From assembly GCA_947652115.1 (NCBI GenBank), contig OX393563.1, forward strand, positions 12,803,369 through 12,867,368: a stretch of DNA of 64,000 bases, written 5' to 3'. The position numbers and the translations under genes are program-made. The notes below the pieces were generated by a model, which worked only from the letters and a program-made list of their open reading frames with translations, was not told where the DNA came from and searched no databases. The stretch is from Blastomussa wellsi. Taxonomy: Eukaryota; Cnidaria; Anthozoa; Scleractinia; Plerogyridae. Shown here piece after piece: positions 33,801 through 46,700 of this stretch (the stretch's first letter is position 1; every line of letters begins with the position of its first letter).

Positions 33801-34531
33801 TACCGGGTACTTTCCAGTTATTATTTTTCTTTCTACTAACATTTTAATGCTGCCTTTCCATATCAAAATACCTTCTCAAGGTTCGAGCGAATAATTTGTC
33901 GAATTCGTAGTAAGATTGTTTTCAACATAAACGGGCTGCAGGAAAATTGCTGAGTCACAATCGTGCACGAAAATTTCATGATCTCATCCGCAACAACTGA
34001 ACAGTTTTTAGCAAAAAAGAAATGATAATTATCTAGGGCCCACACGAATCCGACCCTAACAATCAATTTAAGAGGCCCTAAATATTTAGAAATGAATTAA
34101 AGTTTAGCGCATTGATTCTAAGAGGTATTTTCACATTTAGATCACACTTATTGAAATGAAATTGAAAACGCCCAATTGCAAGACAAAAGGTGTCACGCAA
34201 AGAAAACTGACAAACGCTTTTAATTGTGGCTTCAATTTAAAGGTGAGGTTATTTAATAACACAAAATATTGATATCGCTCTTGTTCCAACCATAACGAAG
34301 TTTAATTCATGATGAAAGCTTATAATTCAATCAAATGAAAGGTCTATCTTGTATACAAACCTCATCGGCAGAACTCGGTGTAGTTTTTCGCTTAATCCTG
34401 TTCCAATTGGAAATATTTCCTCCGTGTATATACAACCTCTTTGCGAATTTTAGAGCTTCTTCCGAGCCGATTTTGTCGGCCAAACCATTCGTAGTCATGC
34501 AGCAGCCATTTGTCGTCGATTCATTCGCCAT
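27809..34531 (-). CDS. GCLM: Glutamate-cysteine ligase modifier (regulatory) subunit, nine exons
   Basis: GCLM binds the catalytic subunit GCLC and raises its affinity for glutamate in the first step of cytosolic glutathione synthesis. Exons (minus strand): 34531-34361, 31902-31831, 31275-31197, 30788-30732, 30541-30438, 29208-29113, 28843-28790, 28182-28122, 27951-27809. All sites are GT-AG and the phases agree, giving 278 aa (human GCLM is 274). Matches to the human protein in order: GNISNWNRIKRK, KIFAIE, ELGVESVDTLFLALP, SLGVCDLDKPALEKLYEWA, VNLASCCVMP, DIQLLTHADPK, and WALRYSVLVRCRGVIKNKGY just before the stop. The fold is aldo-keto-reductase-like. The human C-terminal extension after KGY is absent. 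The gene is divergent from the DUF885 gene and shares its promoter region. Confidence 0.96.
29384..29653 (-). mobile_element. tRNA-derived SINE, family 1, in a GCLM intron
   Basis: Highly similar by eye to 6171-6478, with the head CAGTGGCCTAATGGTTAGTG, GGGTTCGAGCC and GACTAGCATCCCATCCAG on the minus strand. The similarity suggests fairly recent activity of the family. Confidence 0.9.
29718..29935 (+). repeat. Duplicated intronic segment, copy A
   Basis: It starts GTCTTCCAATGCAGAC and includes AACTATGTGCTGTTAATGAC and TTTGCAGCCCTGATTTAGAC. It is repeated in the same orientation at 30908-31132, about 1.2 kb away in another GCLM intron, with around 90% identity by eye over about 220 bp. Confidence 0.85.
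30908..31132 (+). repeat. Duplicated intronic segment, copy B
   Basis: Direct repeat of 29718-29935. It has an extra segment near its left end (about 30930-30945). Copies A and B flank exons 5 and 4 of GCLM. Confidence 0.85.
32491..32899 (-). mobile_element. Old family-1 SINE interrupted by a MITE
   Basis: On the plus strand, CCGGTTTCTGTAGCATGA (the SINE tail side) and CTAGAACACAACACAAAGTC plus CGTGCCTCCCA (the head side) are separated by an unrelated insert. It is strongly diverged and lies in intron 1 of GCLM. Confidence 0.65.
32705..32818. mobile_element. MITE nested in a SINE
   Basis: GTTGTTCAAAGGATGAATAA at the left is mirrored by CACCCTTTGAACAAC at the right, and ACACTAT/ATAGTGT continues the pairing inward. 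Being nested, it is younger than the surrounding SINE. Confidence 0.78.
32961..33270. mobile_element. MITE with AGGGTTCGCAC ends and TTTCCAGGAC repeats
   Basis: AGGGTTCGCAC and GTGCGAACCCT are perfect inverses. TTCCAGGAC is repeated about ten times inside, mostly near the ends. It resembles non-autonomous hAT-type elements; no transposase. Confidence 0.85.
33390..33535. mobile_element. Foldback element, GATTCCCTC ends
   Basis: CGATTCCCTCTATGAGACTTG is mirrored, with few mismatches, by CAAGTCTCATTGAGGGAATC at about 33510-33530. The middle is unrelated. Intron 1 of GCLM. Confidence 0.7.
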
Positions 34532-34729
34532 TATTCAACCCGGGTAAATGAATATCGCTGGCTCGTCAAAACAGTTCCCAGATAGCTTTGCTGGCCTTGT
34601 CACGAGAGTGTCACTCGTTCTGTCAAAAAAGTTCTTCTTTGCCGGCCGGCTTTTCAGCTTTAATGCGTTTTCTTCGTAAATTACAATTATCAGAGTTCCA
34701 GCAGTTCTATATTTATCACTAATGTAACA
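34532..34729. promoter_or_regulatory. Bidirectional promoter region of GCLM and the DUF885 gene
   Basis: Only 198 bp separate the GCLM start codon (minus, 34531) from the DUF885 start codon (plus, 34730). Both 5' UTRs and any shared promoter must lie here unless unseen non-coding exons exist. No clear TATA box is present for either gene. Confidence 0.7.
34594..34602 (-). promoter_or_regulatory. Antioxidant-response-element-like site
   Basis: On the minus strand GTGACAAGGC fits RTGACnnnGC, the core bound by NRF2/CNC-small Maf dimers. It starts about 63 bp upstream of the GCLM ATG. GCLM is a classic NRF2 target in vertebrates. A short degenerate motif can occur by chance, so this is suggestive only. 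Confidence 0.4.
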
Positions 34730-37700
34730 ATGTCAGCTGAGGTGGCTAATATTTTTAGATCATTTTGGGAGTGGCGCTTGAAGGAGAGTCCAGAGTACGC
34801 GACTAAGAATGGCGTTCATACTTACGACAAACACTTGGATAGCCATAGTTTAGGGGCGTATGCCAAGAGACAGGTACAACACTCACTTGCTGTAAACATC
34901 ATATGTAAGATTCATAAAATTCATATTTCAATTTCTTATAATTAGCCCAGTCAAGACCAAGACACTATTAAAAAAATAGGAACAGGGTTGACAGAGAAAC
35001 TATAAATAATTATATTTATCGAATACGTAGCGGTAGATGCAACAAGCATTGATATTGCAATTTTTGTCTCAATATGCTGAACGTGACAGAATAATTTTTA
35101 CGGGTGAAAAATGCTTGGCCATTGCTGGGTTACCCTCCCCTCCCCCCAGCATTCACAGTATATGGGGGTGGGGGAATAGCTATGTGATGTACGAGCATCC
35201 CACTTCACTTTTGTTGTTGGCATTTTGATCATAATTATTTGCTTTTGGAGGTAAACTAGGAGAGTTCCCCAAGTGAAGCTGCATTCACAAGCAGTTGGGC
35301 TATCCCAGCCTGGTGCCTAGCCTAGCTACTGATGTGTATCCATAAATACATCCCCCACCACCACTCTGGAAATTCCAGTTATAATTAAGCCTTGTGCATT
35401 TAATTTTTTTGGCCTTGGAGTTTGTTACTGTACCTCAATCTGACTTCACTAGGGAACCAAAGCACCATGCCCATGCTTCAAAATTCAGTTGTGACCAGAG
35501 TCTGCATTCTTAGTGCTGATCACTCGAAAAGCAGACTCTGGGGATAAGATCTCCACCAAGCCGCTCGTTTGGAATTTCCAGCCATTGTGTGGGTAGAGGG
35601 AGGGGTATGGGTATTTTGTGAAAAGCACATCATGTACATGCAGGATCCAATCCACAACATACAAGTATTCCCCTGAGATTGTTTGCGAGCCTCAAAAGTT
35701 TTCAGCCAAAAAGGGACACAATGCCTGTTTATGTCTATCTTGGTGCTCTACAACACGAAACGAAAATGAAGGACCGAAATATTTTGGCCTCCGAGGTTTT
35801 CTTATCTGTTTGCTGATCTGCAAACACGCCCATGTGTAAACCAAGTTGCGATGATGTAAGGAGTTTGTTTCTACAAAACTCTTTTTATAGAATTAAGTAG
35901 CAGAAAAAATCTCTTGAAATTAACCTAATATCAATTTTAAGATCGAACGGCAGAGTGGGAGAAAGCTCTGTTTCCATTTTTAGTCGCTGAAGCGATTGTT
36001 ATGAAATACAAATACCTGTATTGATTGTGAGAGGACAAAACAAGTACCCCCTCTATGGACTGGGTCCATGGACCCCCTATTTTTCCTACCGGAAAAATAA
36101 GTACCAGTAATGTGAAAAGTAAATTATAGAAAAAATCGGGTTGGCAGGCCAGCAGCTCCTATGTTGGTGACATTTATTCATTTGTCGTTCTGTATATTCA
36201 TTCGGTCTTCTGTCCTATTTTGATTGTAATTTTAATAGTAAAGTTCGAGTCACAAGTCAAGTTGGAGTCAATACGTTTTTTCCCCTTTTCTGTCTTTCAA
36301 TAATATCCTTTGCCTGTTTTAAATTGTTATTGCCCAACAATATGTCGAAGAAGTAACAAGAAACGACAACAAAACTTGACGATCGTTAATTTGATTACGG
36401 GTTGAGGAAGATTACACAAAAAGTGTAAATTAAGAAGCCTTTAGATGGACAAAGGAAGGACCTCAAATTTCACTGATATATTCATTAAAAATTGTGACGA
36501 CAAAACAGGAAAAAGAAATCGAAGGAAAAGCCAACAACAGGGTTATTCCTATCTGCCACCCATCCAATTACTAACTCTGCCCAACAGGGCTTAACTTCAG
36601 TGATCGGACGTGAACTTGTGCTTCGTTGTTGATCATGCAAAGAGAAAACAGTATTTGGCACCTTACTCTTTTCTAGACTAGCTTTCATTTCCTATTAAAT
36701 TTACTTGCCTCTTAGTCTCTTAGTGTTTTGTCTCTTCTGGAACCGATACCACAAGGAAAATAAAAATCATCAGACGGGTTTTGCCATGCTATCTTGACCT
36801 ATCGTCATGCTTCCCGTAGCCATCCAAAGGGGCTGCGATCGACCTTGGATGCCTGAGAATCAGGCTATGCTTCCCGTGGAATGCGTAATGAGTGACCGAG
36901 TACCTTATCTAAAATTTGGTGTTATTAGTACTCGACAGACTTATTGTTTCTTTATCTTTGCCATACAGAATGGTTACACAAGACGCTAAAAAGCCCTAAA
37001 ACAAGAGTTCATTTCTATCCCACCTGATAAACTGCAAGGTGCAATTGTTGTAAGCAGATCACTTTATTTTCCTTAAGAGGATCGCTTGTTGGTAAATTTG
37101 CATCTAAATTTCAGTAAAATGCTAAAATTATGACGAAAAACGGAGGCTTGCAAAAAGAGGCTTGTGGCTCCGGCTCGCAGGCTCGCACATTAGTTAAACT
37201 CGTTTGATTGGAAGTAATTTCAAAATAACTGAATTCTGTGATTAAAACTGTGCTAAATATTTTGTTGTACTTGCAAATTTCAGAGTGATTGCAGAGAATT
37301 TATCACGAAGTTGAATGCAGTTGCCATATCTGAACTTACCAAGGTACATGCCCCCCTCCTATATTATTGATTAACCACCCCACTTTTGTCTGTTACTCTT
37401 TTATGGCCAAGTTAATATCTGATAGAAACTTGCACACCAAGAGCTACAAATTAAGCTATTGTTTTCATATTTTTGAATTTCTATTGATGTGGAAACATAT
37501 TTTTAATTAGCATTTTCAAATGACGCCAAAATACTGTGACGTTGCCCCTTTAAGTGAGAGGTTGTAATTTATATTTATCTGTTGCTAACTGAAAGTAAGA
37601 TAGCAGAAAATATGAAGGCCACTACTAGAATTGTACAATCTATTTGTTCTCAGTTGGTGTTAATTTTCCTTTTAGACTGATGCACTGAATGTTAAACTTC

Positions 37701-40700
37701 TTCAAAGGGAAATCCAAACTTATTTGGATGGCTCCAAGCACAAGAGGTGGGATAACATTTTTGAGCCAGACAGTGACTGTGTTTAGTTTAAGTTGCATAA
37801 TTTTGTTGCCACGGAGCAAGCACAGTGAGCGAGAAGCACTTGTAATCAGAGTAATCAGTATATAAAAAATCTATACAAAATTGAGATTCTGCGTGGTGGC
37901 CAAAATGCACTTCACGGCAACCAGAATACACCACATGGTGACCAGAGTGCACTGTGTGGTGGCCAGAATGCACTGCGTGGCGACCAGAATGCATTGTGCT
38001 CTGGTGGTGCTTCACTGGTAAAGAGACAAAACATAAAGGGCAAACTGTCATCAGCCTTCTTTTTGGTGATCTTCAAAATTCAGGACGTTCAGGACATTTA
38101 CGTGAGTGCTCAAGAGATAAAACAAGAAGGGCAACTGGGCATCAACCTTCTTTTCAGCAATATTCAAAATTCAGGACCTTTAAAGGGCCCTAGTCAGCCA
38201 CGCCTTTGTTATTGAAACGAAAGAGATCGCTAAGAAACTTGCTAAAAGTAATTTAAACACTTCCAGTAATATAGCTTAGAGCAGTGCAAGATGATTACGC
38301 TTCACCATACAATTTTCATAATTTCAATGGCATCGAAAATGGCGGAGCCCTTTAATTAGTGGCCGTGTTTTCACGAGTGATTTTTCAAGTCGCTTAGCGA
38401 GTAACAACCAGAAATCTCGTGAGTGGGAATCTTTGAACCGTGAATGTTATGACAGCAAACAGACTGATAAACTCAAGTTCAACTGTAGTTACTGGTACAC
38501 TGTAAACCTGAAAATGCATTTTCTGATAGTTTTGTCATTTTGAATGATACTTGTGCAGCAGCTTCCATGTGCTTCTTGCCAGATGATGTGCTTCTTGCAC
38601 CTCAAAGAAAAAAAATCGCAATTATTTTGTGCGTACAGGGCTGTAGATTGATAAACTCAAATTAAACATTGGCATTGAAGAGCCTAGAGGTGCATTTCCT
38701 GATGCTTTTGTTGATTCCTGTTTGTGCAGTGCGCTGCCACATGCTTCTTACTACACAATATTCTCTCACTTTGGCTGTTTGTGCAATGGGCTGCCACATG
38801 CTTCTTACTACACAATATTCTCTCACTTTGGCTGTTTGTGCAGTGGGCTGCCACATGCTTCTTACTACACAATATTCTCTCACTTTGGCTGTTTGTGCAG
38901 TGGGCTGCCACATGCTTCTTACTACACAATATTCTCTCACTTTGGCTGTTTGTGCAGTGGGCTGCCACATGCTTCTTACTACACAATATTCTCTCACTTT
39001 GGCTGTTTGTGTAGTGGGCTGCCACATGCTTCTTACTACACAATATTCTCTCACTTTGGCTGTTTGTGCAGTGGGCTGCCACATGCTTCTTACTACACAA
39101 TATTCTCTCACTTTGGCTGTGCCGGTGCAGCTTTGACAAGTTTTCACATATTCGCACTGACATTTTACAAGCATTCTGAAAACTTAAAATTTTAGCAATG
39201 GCTTTCACACATTTGCACTGAAATCGCATGCAATACAAAGTTAACAGATAGGCAGAATACACCAAAATAACCGTGGCAGCTATGTCATATCTTTGGGCTA
39301 CACTAGTTTTAAATTTATTATATGGCATAAAACCCTTATTTAAATTAATAGCCATACCTGTAACTAATTTGTAGATCTAGAAAATATCCAAACATTTTAA
39401 TGGTACTCTCCGTGCAGAAACAATTTGAATTTCTGGGGGTGGGGTGGTTCTGTAAGACCAAAATGTTTAAAGAAATGGCATTGTATCAGGCTTAATTGGA
39501 ATTTCCACATGGGTGGGGTCTTGGAAAAAAAAATCCCTTCCACTGAGGAGGTATAGATGTTCCCTGGAACTACACAGATTAATTTTTGTGTACCATTTTT
39601 ATTTCAGCTATTTATTTCCTCTGATAAATTTAGAGGGACCTCAGCTAGAATTCTTAAGATTGGTTTCCTGGATGAAATTTGAAACCAAAGATGACTATGA
39701 AAAGTATTTTTCAAGGCTGGAAGCGTTTCCAACTCAGGTGCTAGAATTTTATTTAAATACATTGTTATTTGGTTTTTAGTTGACAGGAAGCACTAAAACT
39801 GGTCATTAGATATTTCTAGTTGTAGATGTATGTAGTTTGACAAGTTGGAGTGTAGTTAATATATCTTTTTCATAATTTTTTCTCTGTTTACCTTTAACAC
39901 AGGCTTCTGAATATATTGCTCTGTTGGAAGAAGGAGTAAGAACACACTATGTACCTCCTCATCTAACTGTGGTAAGTTGATTTAAAGGACTTCTATGTAA
40001 TCAGTCCATCAAGTATATCTATAGACTGGTAGATAAGTCTGAGATAAAGTCTGTGTGAAGAGGGACACTTTGACGGTGAAGTGTCTTGCCCAAGAATACA
40101 ACTTTGTGCCTGGGCCGAGGCTTGAACCTGAATCATTTGATCGAGAGTTCAGTGCACAAACCACTAGGCCACCATGCCTCGAATGAAGCCCGAGATAGGT
40201 AACCCATAATAGCTGTTGTGCATGTTTACATCAGATAGACTAGTTTCAAAGTGCTGACTTATAAATCTTATTTTCAACAAACATTAATTCCCAATGAAGG
40301 CAGCATTAAAGGGCCCTTGTCAGCCACGCCTTTATTGTCATTTACATGCAAGAGTTTCAGTATTACATTTTAGGCAGAGCGTTTTATTTTATGCAGAGCG
40401 TGTCAAAATGAAAAAAAACACTGAGAAACTTCCTAAGGGCAATTGAAACAGTTTCTGTAACTTACAGCAATGCAACAAGATTGTCCTTCACCATACAACT
40501 TCCATAATTTCGATGGCATCGAAAATGGCGGAGGCTGACTATAGGGCCCTTTAAGAAAATGAATACCCACGTGAAGACGGCATGAACATGGCAGAGAGCA
40601 GGGGATAGTTGTAAGCAAGGCTTGCTGGTGAATTATGGAGGAGGGTATGAAAGGGTGTTCATGAGGTGTTTTCGTTTTACATGGGAAAGGAGGACTGATG

Positions 40701-43700
40701 GCAAGTGTACCTAACAGGAACTTATAAGATAATAAATTCTATTGACAGTGTTTAAAAATGATAATGAAATTTATTATATAAACTGCAGTGCTTTATAAGG
40801 ATTTTCACCTCTGAGAAAAATTGTAACTGAACACACCTGTAAAATTATGATAATTTTGCGTGTGATGATATCAGTGACTTCACATTTGGAAACATGTTTG
40901 ACCCCACTGTACTTCAATTTATTGGTGTACAGTTGACATATCTTCAGTTCTACCTCGGAAGTCTTTGGGAAACCTCGTAAATGTTCGGAAACCTTTGGTA
41001 ATCTTTGGAAATTTTCGGAAAATATTCGGAAACGGCTGTGTGTCCTTCAAAAACATTTTTAGAATCTGATGGTTTGGAAATCGTCAGAAAATTGTCAAAA
41101 ACTTTGTAATACATGGTTGCTTGGAGATGTGAAATTTCTCTTCTCATGTTCAACTTGAACACTCAAAGAGAAATTTTATATCCCCACTCACCCATGCATT
41201 ATTCTATGTATGTGTATATTAGCTCACCTCTCACCATTCACATATCACCCCTCATCCCTCACCCTTCAATCCTCACACCTCACCTCTCACCATTCACATA
41301 TCACCCCTAGCACCTCATTCCTTATTCCTCACCCTTCAACCCTCACCTTCACCCCTTACCATTCTCATGTCACCCCTCATCCCTCACCCTTCAACCCTCA
41401 CCCTCACCTCTCACCATTCACATGTGAACCCTCATCCCTCACCCTTCAACCCTCACCTCTCACCATTCACATGTCGCCCCTCATCCCTCACCCTTCAAAC
41501 ATCACCCTCATTCCTCACCATTCTCATGTCACCCCTCATCCCTCACCCTTCAACCCTCAGCCTCGCCTCTCACCATTCACATCTCACCCCTCATCCCTCA
41601 CCCTTCAATCCTCACCCCTCACCATTCTCATCTTACCCCTCATCCCTAACCCTTCATTCAACTCTCATCCCTCATTACTTACCCCTCACTTCTCACCATT
41701 CTCATCTCACCCCTCATCTCCTGCCCAGTGAACCCTTACCCCTCATTACTTATCCCTCACTCCTCACCATTCACATCTCACCCCTTGTCCCTCACCCTTC
41801 AACCCTCACCCCTCATTACTTACTGTATCCCTCACTCCTCACCATTCACATCTCACCTCTCGTCCCTCACCCTTCAACCCTCACCCCTCATTACTCACCC
41901 TTCACTCCTCACTATTCACATCTCACCCCTGATCCCTCACCCTTCATTCAACCCTTACCCTTCATTACTTACCCCTCTCTCCTCACCATTTACAACTCAC
42001 TCCTCGCCCTCATTCAACCCACACCCCTCATGGCGTACCCCTCACCATTTTCATGTCACCCTCCATCCCTCACCCTTCAAACTTTACCCCTCACTCCTCA
42101 TCACTCACCCTTCACCCTTCATACCTCGCACTTCATCCCTCACCCTTCATCTCATCCCTCACTGACTACTTGTTCCTTGCCCCCGCCTCTCACCCTTCAT
42201 ATCTCATCTGTCATCCCTCACCCTTCAACCCTTTAATCCTCACCTCTCACACTTCACCCTTCACCCTCACCCCTCTGGAAATTCCAGTGTAGCTGCATTG
42301 ATGTATGTTTTGAATTTATAGTATTTCCCATGACCTTCCACATAAGTTTTGTTTACATCTTATTTTTCAGTCACATGTTCCAGACCAGATCAAAAAAGTG
42401 TTAAATGCAGAGTTTACAGATGATAACCATCTATTCACACCATTTAAAAAGTTCCCAGAAACATTCTCGGAGGAAGAGAGGTACATTGATCAAATTGTAT
42501 TGTTCATTGTAGAACTTTTTGTTTACCATAAATTGCATTTTGGTTGTCTGAACATGTACCACAACAGGGATTCATATTTTGTTTTTTCTCCAAGTCATCA
42601 GCCAGGCTAGTGCCAGATGGCATACAGCTGTACTTGCCCTTGCAAAGTTTTACTTCCCCATTGAAAATAATGAAGGCAGCAGAACAACATTTAGCACGCC
42701 GCCGGTATATGTAATTTATTACTTCTGCATGATCAGTTTGTAAGGCTACCACCACATCTTGCTTCTGATCAGAATAATAGCTGCCACAATCTCATAGGGA
42801 ATTACTAGCAGTTGACACTAAATATTGAGCCTGCAATAATTTCATACATGGAGAATTCAAAGACTATTTCTACAGGGAGTATTCTACCCCCTCCCCCCTG
42901 GATGGGATGCTAGTACATGTCAGGGTTACCCCCTGGGTGAAGAGAAGCACTGTGATAGTAAAGTGGCTTGTCCAAGAACACAGCACAGTGTCCCGCTCAG
43001 GGCTCAAACCCAGACTGTCCGATCAGGAGTTCAGTGCACTAACTGTTAGGCCAATGCTCCTCCCACAGTGGGCAGTGGTAAAATATTGTTGCAAATTTGA
43101 CCTTTATTCGGCCAACAGACAACCTTCACTCAGACAATCTCCACAGTTTCTTCAGAAAGTTACCCCCTCTAGACAATCTTTTGGCTTGTTCTGGTCATCT
43201 ATGTGAGTTTTTAGTCGCCTTTGATAACTGCAAATACGGATCCCTGCCATAACCACTTTCTTTGAATGTGGCTTACTTTATTGGCACTCCTAACAGCTGC
43301 CAATTTTCGAAAGCTGGTCTGAATGCAAATTAAGTTTTTTATGTGCAATTTTTTTTAAACGAACAGAATAATTTATTGTGGAATAAAAATATTAAGATTA
43401 TTTTTAATTAATTTGTGGCTCTCATACAAATTAAAATAGGTAAATGGTGTTTATTTGACATAGCCGTTTATACATGTGTATTCCCAGTTCCTCAACTGAT
43501 ACTGATAACAAAGGTTGCTATCACAAGTTCACCTGTGTGGCTAAAATTTTCTTGCCATGTTTTCCAGGCTTATTACTTGTAGTGCCTTGAGCACATTGTT
43601 AGTGACAGGATCACTGAAGTTTGGTGTTAATTTGTGTTGATTCACAGGACGTCATTCAAAGAATGTGGTGTTAAACTGATAGAAGAAAAAGTAAAACCAG

Positions 43701-46700
43701 CTTTTAAAAAGATCCTTGACTATTATGAAAATGTAAGTAAAAGCAAAACTAGTCAAAAGAATGTTCTTACGTTCATTCCACAGAAATAGAACCTGCACTG
43801 AGATTTTTGTCAAATTTTGCCTGTCAGTTGTTTGTATTATCGAAACCTGAAGGGGCATGGTGATTTTGGAGTGCAGGTAAATTCTGTGCTAAAGTCATTT
43901 CTAATAATACATTTACTTCTGCAAAAACTTTTCCAGTAGAATTGTGAAGAAGATATCAAATGAAAATTTAACAGGGAGAGAAAACCATAGTAGTTGGTTT
44001 CCCATTTTTTCAGTCCGAGATGGCTAGAGAATTTGAAAAAATTGGCAGGTGTTTTCAATTTTCAATCCTTTTCCATCCTCGCCATCAATAACGACAGACC
44101 TCAGTAAACAGTTTCAATGCAGTAATATAGTCTTCAGTAACATAACTAAACCATTATTTTTGGTTTTCCTTTGAGTGAAGGCAAGTTTTAGCTTTTTAAA
44201 GTTTTGCTAAAATAGCATCACAATGCCCCTTTAAAGTTTGAAATAAAAATGAGGGTCCCCTTACTAGTTTAGGAGAGAAAGCACCCCTGTTTAGTAGTAT
44301 ATCGCAGTGAGTTTATTCATGATTGCTCACAAAATTCACAGTTCCAACTACTGGGAATTGGTCTATATTTATTTTACAGGAAGAAAGTTATTGCTCATTT
44401 GAAAATGAGAAAAAAAGATGATAGGTCACCCACCATACATATGTTGATTTTCTTCACATACGCAGATCTCTGACGTGTGAAATGATGTGGAGTGAGGATG
44501 CGCAATGCAAAGCTAGCCCCTTAAGATAATTATTGTGACAATCACTGATTAAGAAGTCATGATATTTAAGAATATTGGTACATTATTTGCTGTGAATATC
44601 CAACATGGTAAATTGTCTAGGATTCTGCAGGGCTCTAATTTCTCTGTAATGCTGCTTTTTGTTTTTATCTTTTGTAGAATTACCTTCCCCAGACAAGAGA
44701 TTCCATTTCATGTGCAAACCTACCAAATGGAACTGAATTTTACAATCAGGTAAGAGGAATGGCAGTGAAGGTAAAAATACTTGCTAATGTATTGAAAAAT
44801 TAGATATTTTCACATAGATTTTAAAACTTCATAAGATATTTGTCTGAATTGGTCACTTTCTTCCTTGTGGGGTATTGAACGCTTCTCGTCTATTTGGTTT
44901 ATATATCCCACAGCATGACACTTTACTCCACTGTATTAATCACACCCAGTCGTGACCCACAATCTCCTTTTTTTTGTTTGGACAAAGGCCTAATGATTCA
45001 AATGCTTCTAAGAAACTTCTAAGCTTTCCGAACTCACTGAGGTCCAAGAGTTTTATTGTTCAGTACAGTAGTTTTGAAGTGTATATGACAATTTTTCCAC
45101 TGGTTTTGGTTATTGGTAGTACTGGAAAAAGGATTTTGAAGATTATCAACCGTGAAGATATCTTGAAGCCCAATTTTTTTTGTTTTTGGTTCAAAATATG
45201 TGCCACTTTGACCTAGAAATTGTCTCAGAGATTGCACGGTGAAACAGTGACTTTGGCATCTGTGTTTGATAAACGCAACCAAGATAGCTGAAAGCGCAGG
45301 GAAGCGCGTGAACCATTGGGTCGAAAATCATTAAGCTGTGTGCAGAAGAAATAAACAGAAATCATCCATTAAATTTTCAAGTTAGAAATTTGGGAAATCG
45401 TTTTTCGTGTATGACATGAACCAAGGAAGGAAAATGCATAAAAATAAATTTAGTGTCATCACTTTAAATAGTTAACAAATTCGCTAATTTCAAATTCTAA
45501 GTTGGCGCCAAGGTGTGGGGGACTAGAACAACAAAAACATTAACAAAATTTTTTATTCATTTCTCAACCCTAAAATTAGCCTGTTGCTTTGATGCCTTGT
45601 GATGGTACTTTCCATTACCTTTTGCAGGCTTTAAAGTTTCATGTTGCATGTGACATTACAGCACAAGAAGTTCACGATCTTGGACAAAAAGAAGTCAAAA
45701 GAATTAGGTCTAGAATGGACAAGGTTAGCAAGACATCCTTAGGATTTCAAGATGTTGAACTTGTTTTTATTGAATAACACGGCTCATAGATATTATTTTA
45801 CTCTTCAAATGTAAGGCGTTTTTATAATCTATAATTTATCTGTAAATAGTTTTATCATAATTTTGTAATTTTGTTACCTATTTTAAAATATTGATGTATG
45901 GTGGAAGAGCCCCCAAGGGGGATTTATACGATAAAGTACTGTATGTATGTATGCATGTACTGTACACAGAATGCCAGCTGGAACTCCTATTTTGGTGGAG
46001 TGAAAATGAGAGCAAAATAAACAGAACCAAAATGAACCTTTAAGTAAAATAGCTCTACCGGCAGTGTTTTTGGCGTATCTTCTTCGAATCATGTTGTTAC
46101 AATTGAAACAATAGATCCAACATGTCCAAGGCCCGAAAAATCACTGAACATGCATGTGTTTAAACTATAACTGTGTAATGCTTCACATTTCTTTGACTTA
46201 ACTTGTGCACTTGTAATACTGAGGTAACGAAGTGAACCAGTTGACAATTGGTATTTTTTTGGTATGCAAGTTACAGTAAGCCTCACCTGACCAGTAGTGT
46301 CAGATTGTTAAACAATCACAACAGGGTGACAGCCCATCTTGCATGTATCATGTCAATTTTTTGAAAACTTCGTTTCAATCTTGAGATCTTCGTTTCATCA
46401 GGGGTGATCGTCATGTCGTCAGTTTCGTAGCAAATATCCATAGACAGGCTTAGCAGTGCAAGACCTGCATTTTGCAACCTGCATATGAATTTTACTTTCT
46501 GTTGCTGCAGATCATCAAGGAGGTAGGTTTTGCAGGGAATATCAAAGAATTTCTTGATATGCTGAGGACTGAGAAGCGGTTCTATTATGACACAAAGGTG
46601 AGCTTGATTACTCCTGAACATTTTCAAAATAACACTTAAGTTACCAGTCCAGGCGCCACCTATTATCTCAGTGCTCCATCAACTCTAACATAGGAAGTAC

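Noticed and set aside
38724..39121. CRISPR-like regular repeats
   Set aside because: Units are contiguous with no unique spacers, and the genome is eukaryotic.
38662..39355. Long repetitive frames on both strands
   Set aside because: The 57-bp repeat is a multiple of three, so frames stay open by arithmetic; no splice-site link to the DUF885 exons.
41367..42236. 289-codon Ser/Pro/His-rich frame
   Set aside because: Translation of the CTCACC/CATCCC satellite in a DUF885 intron.
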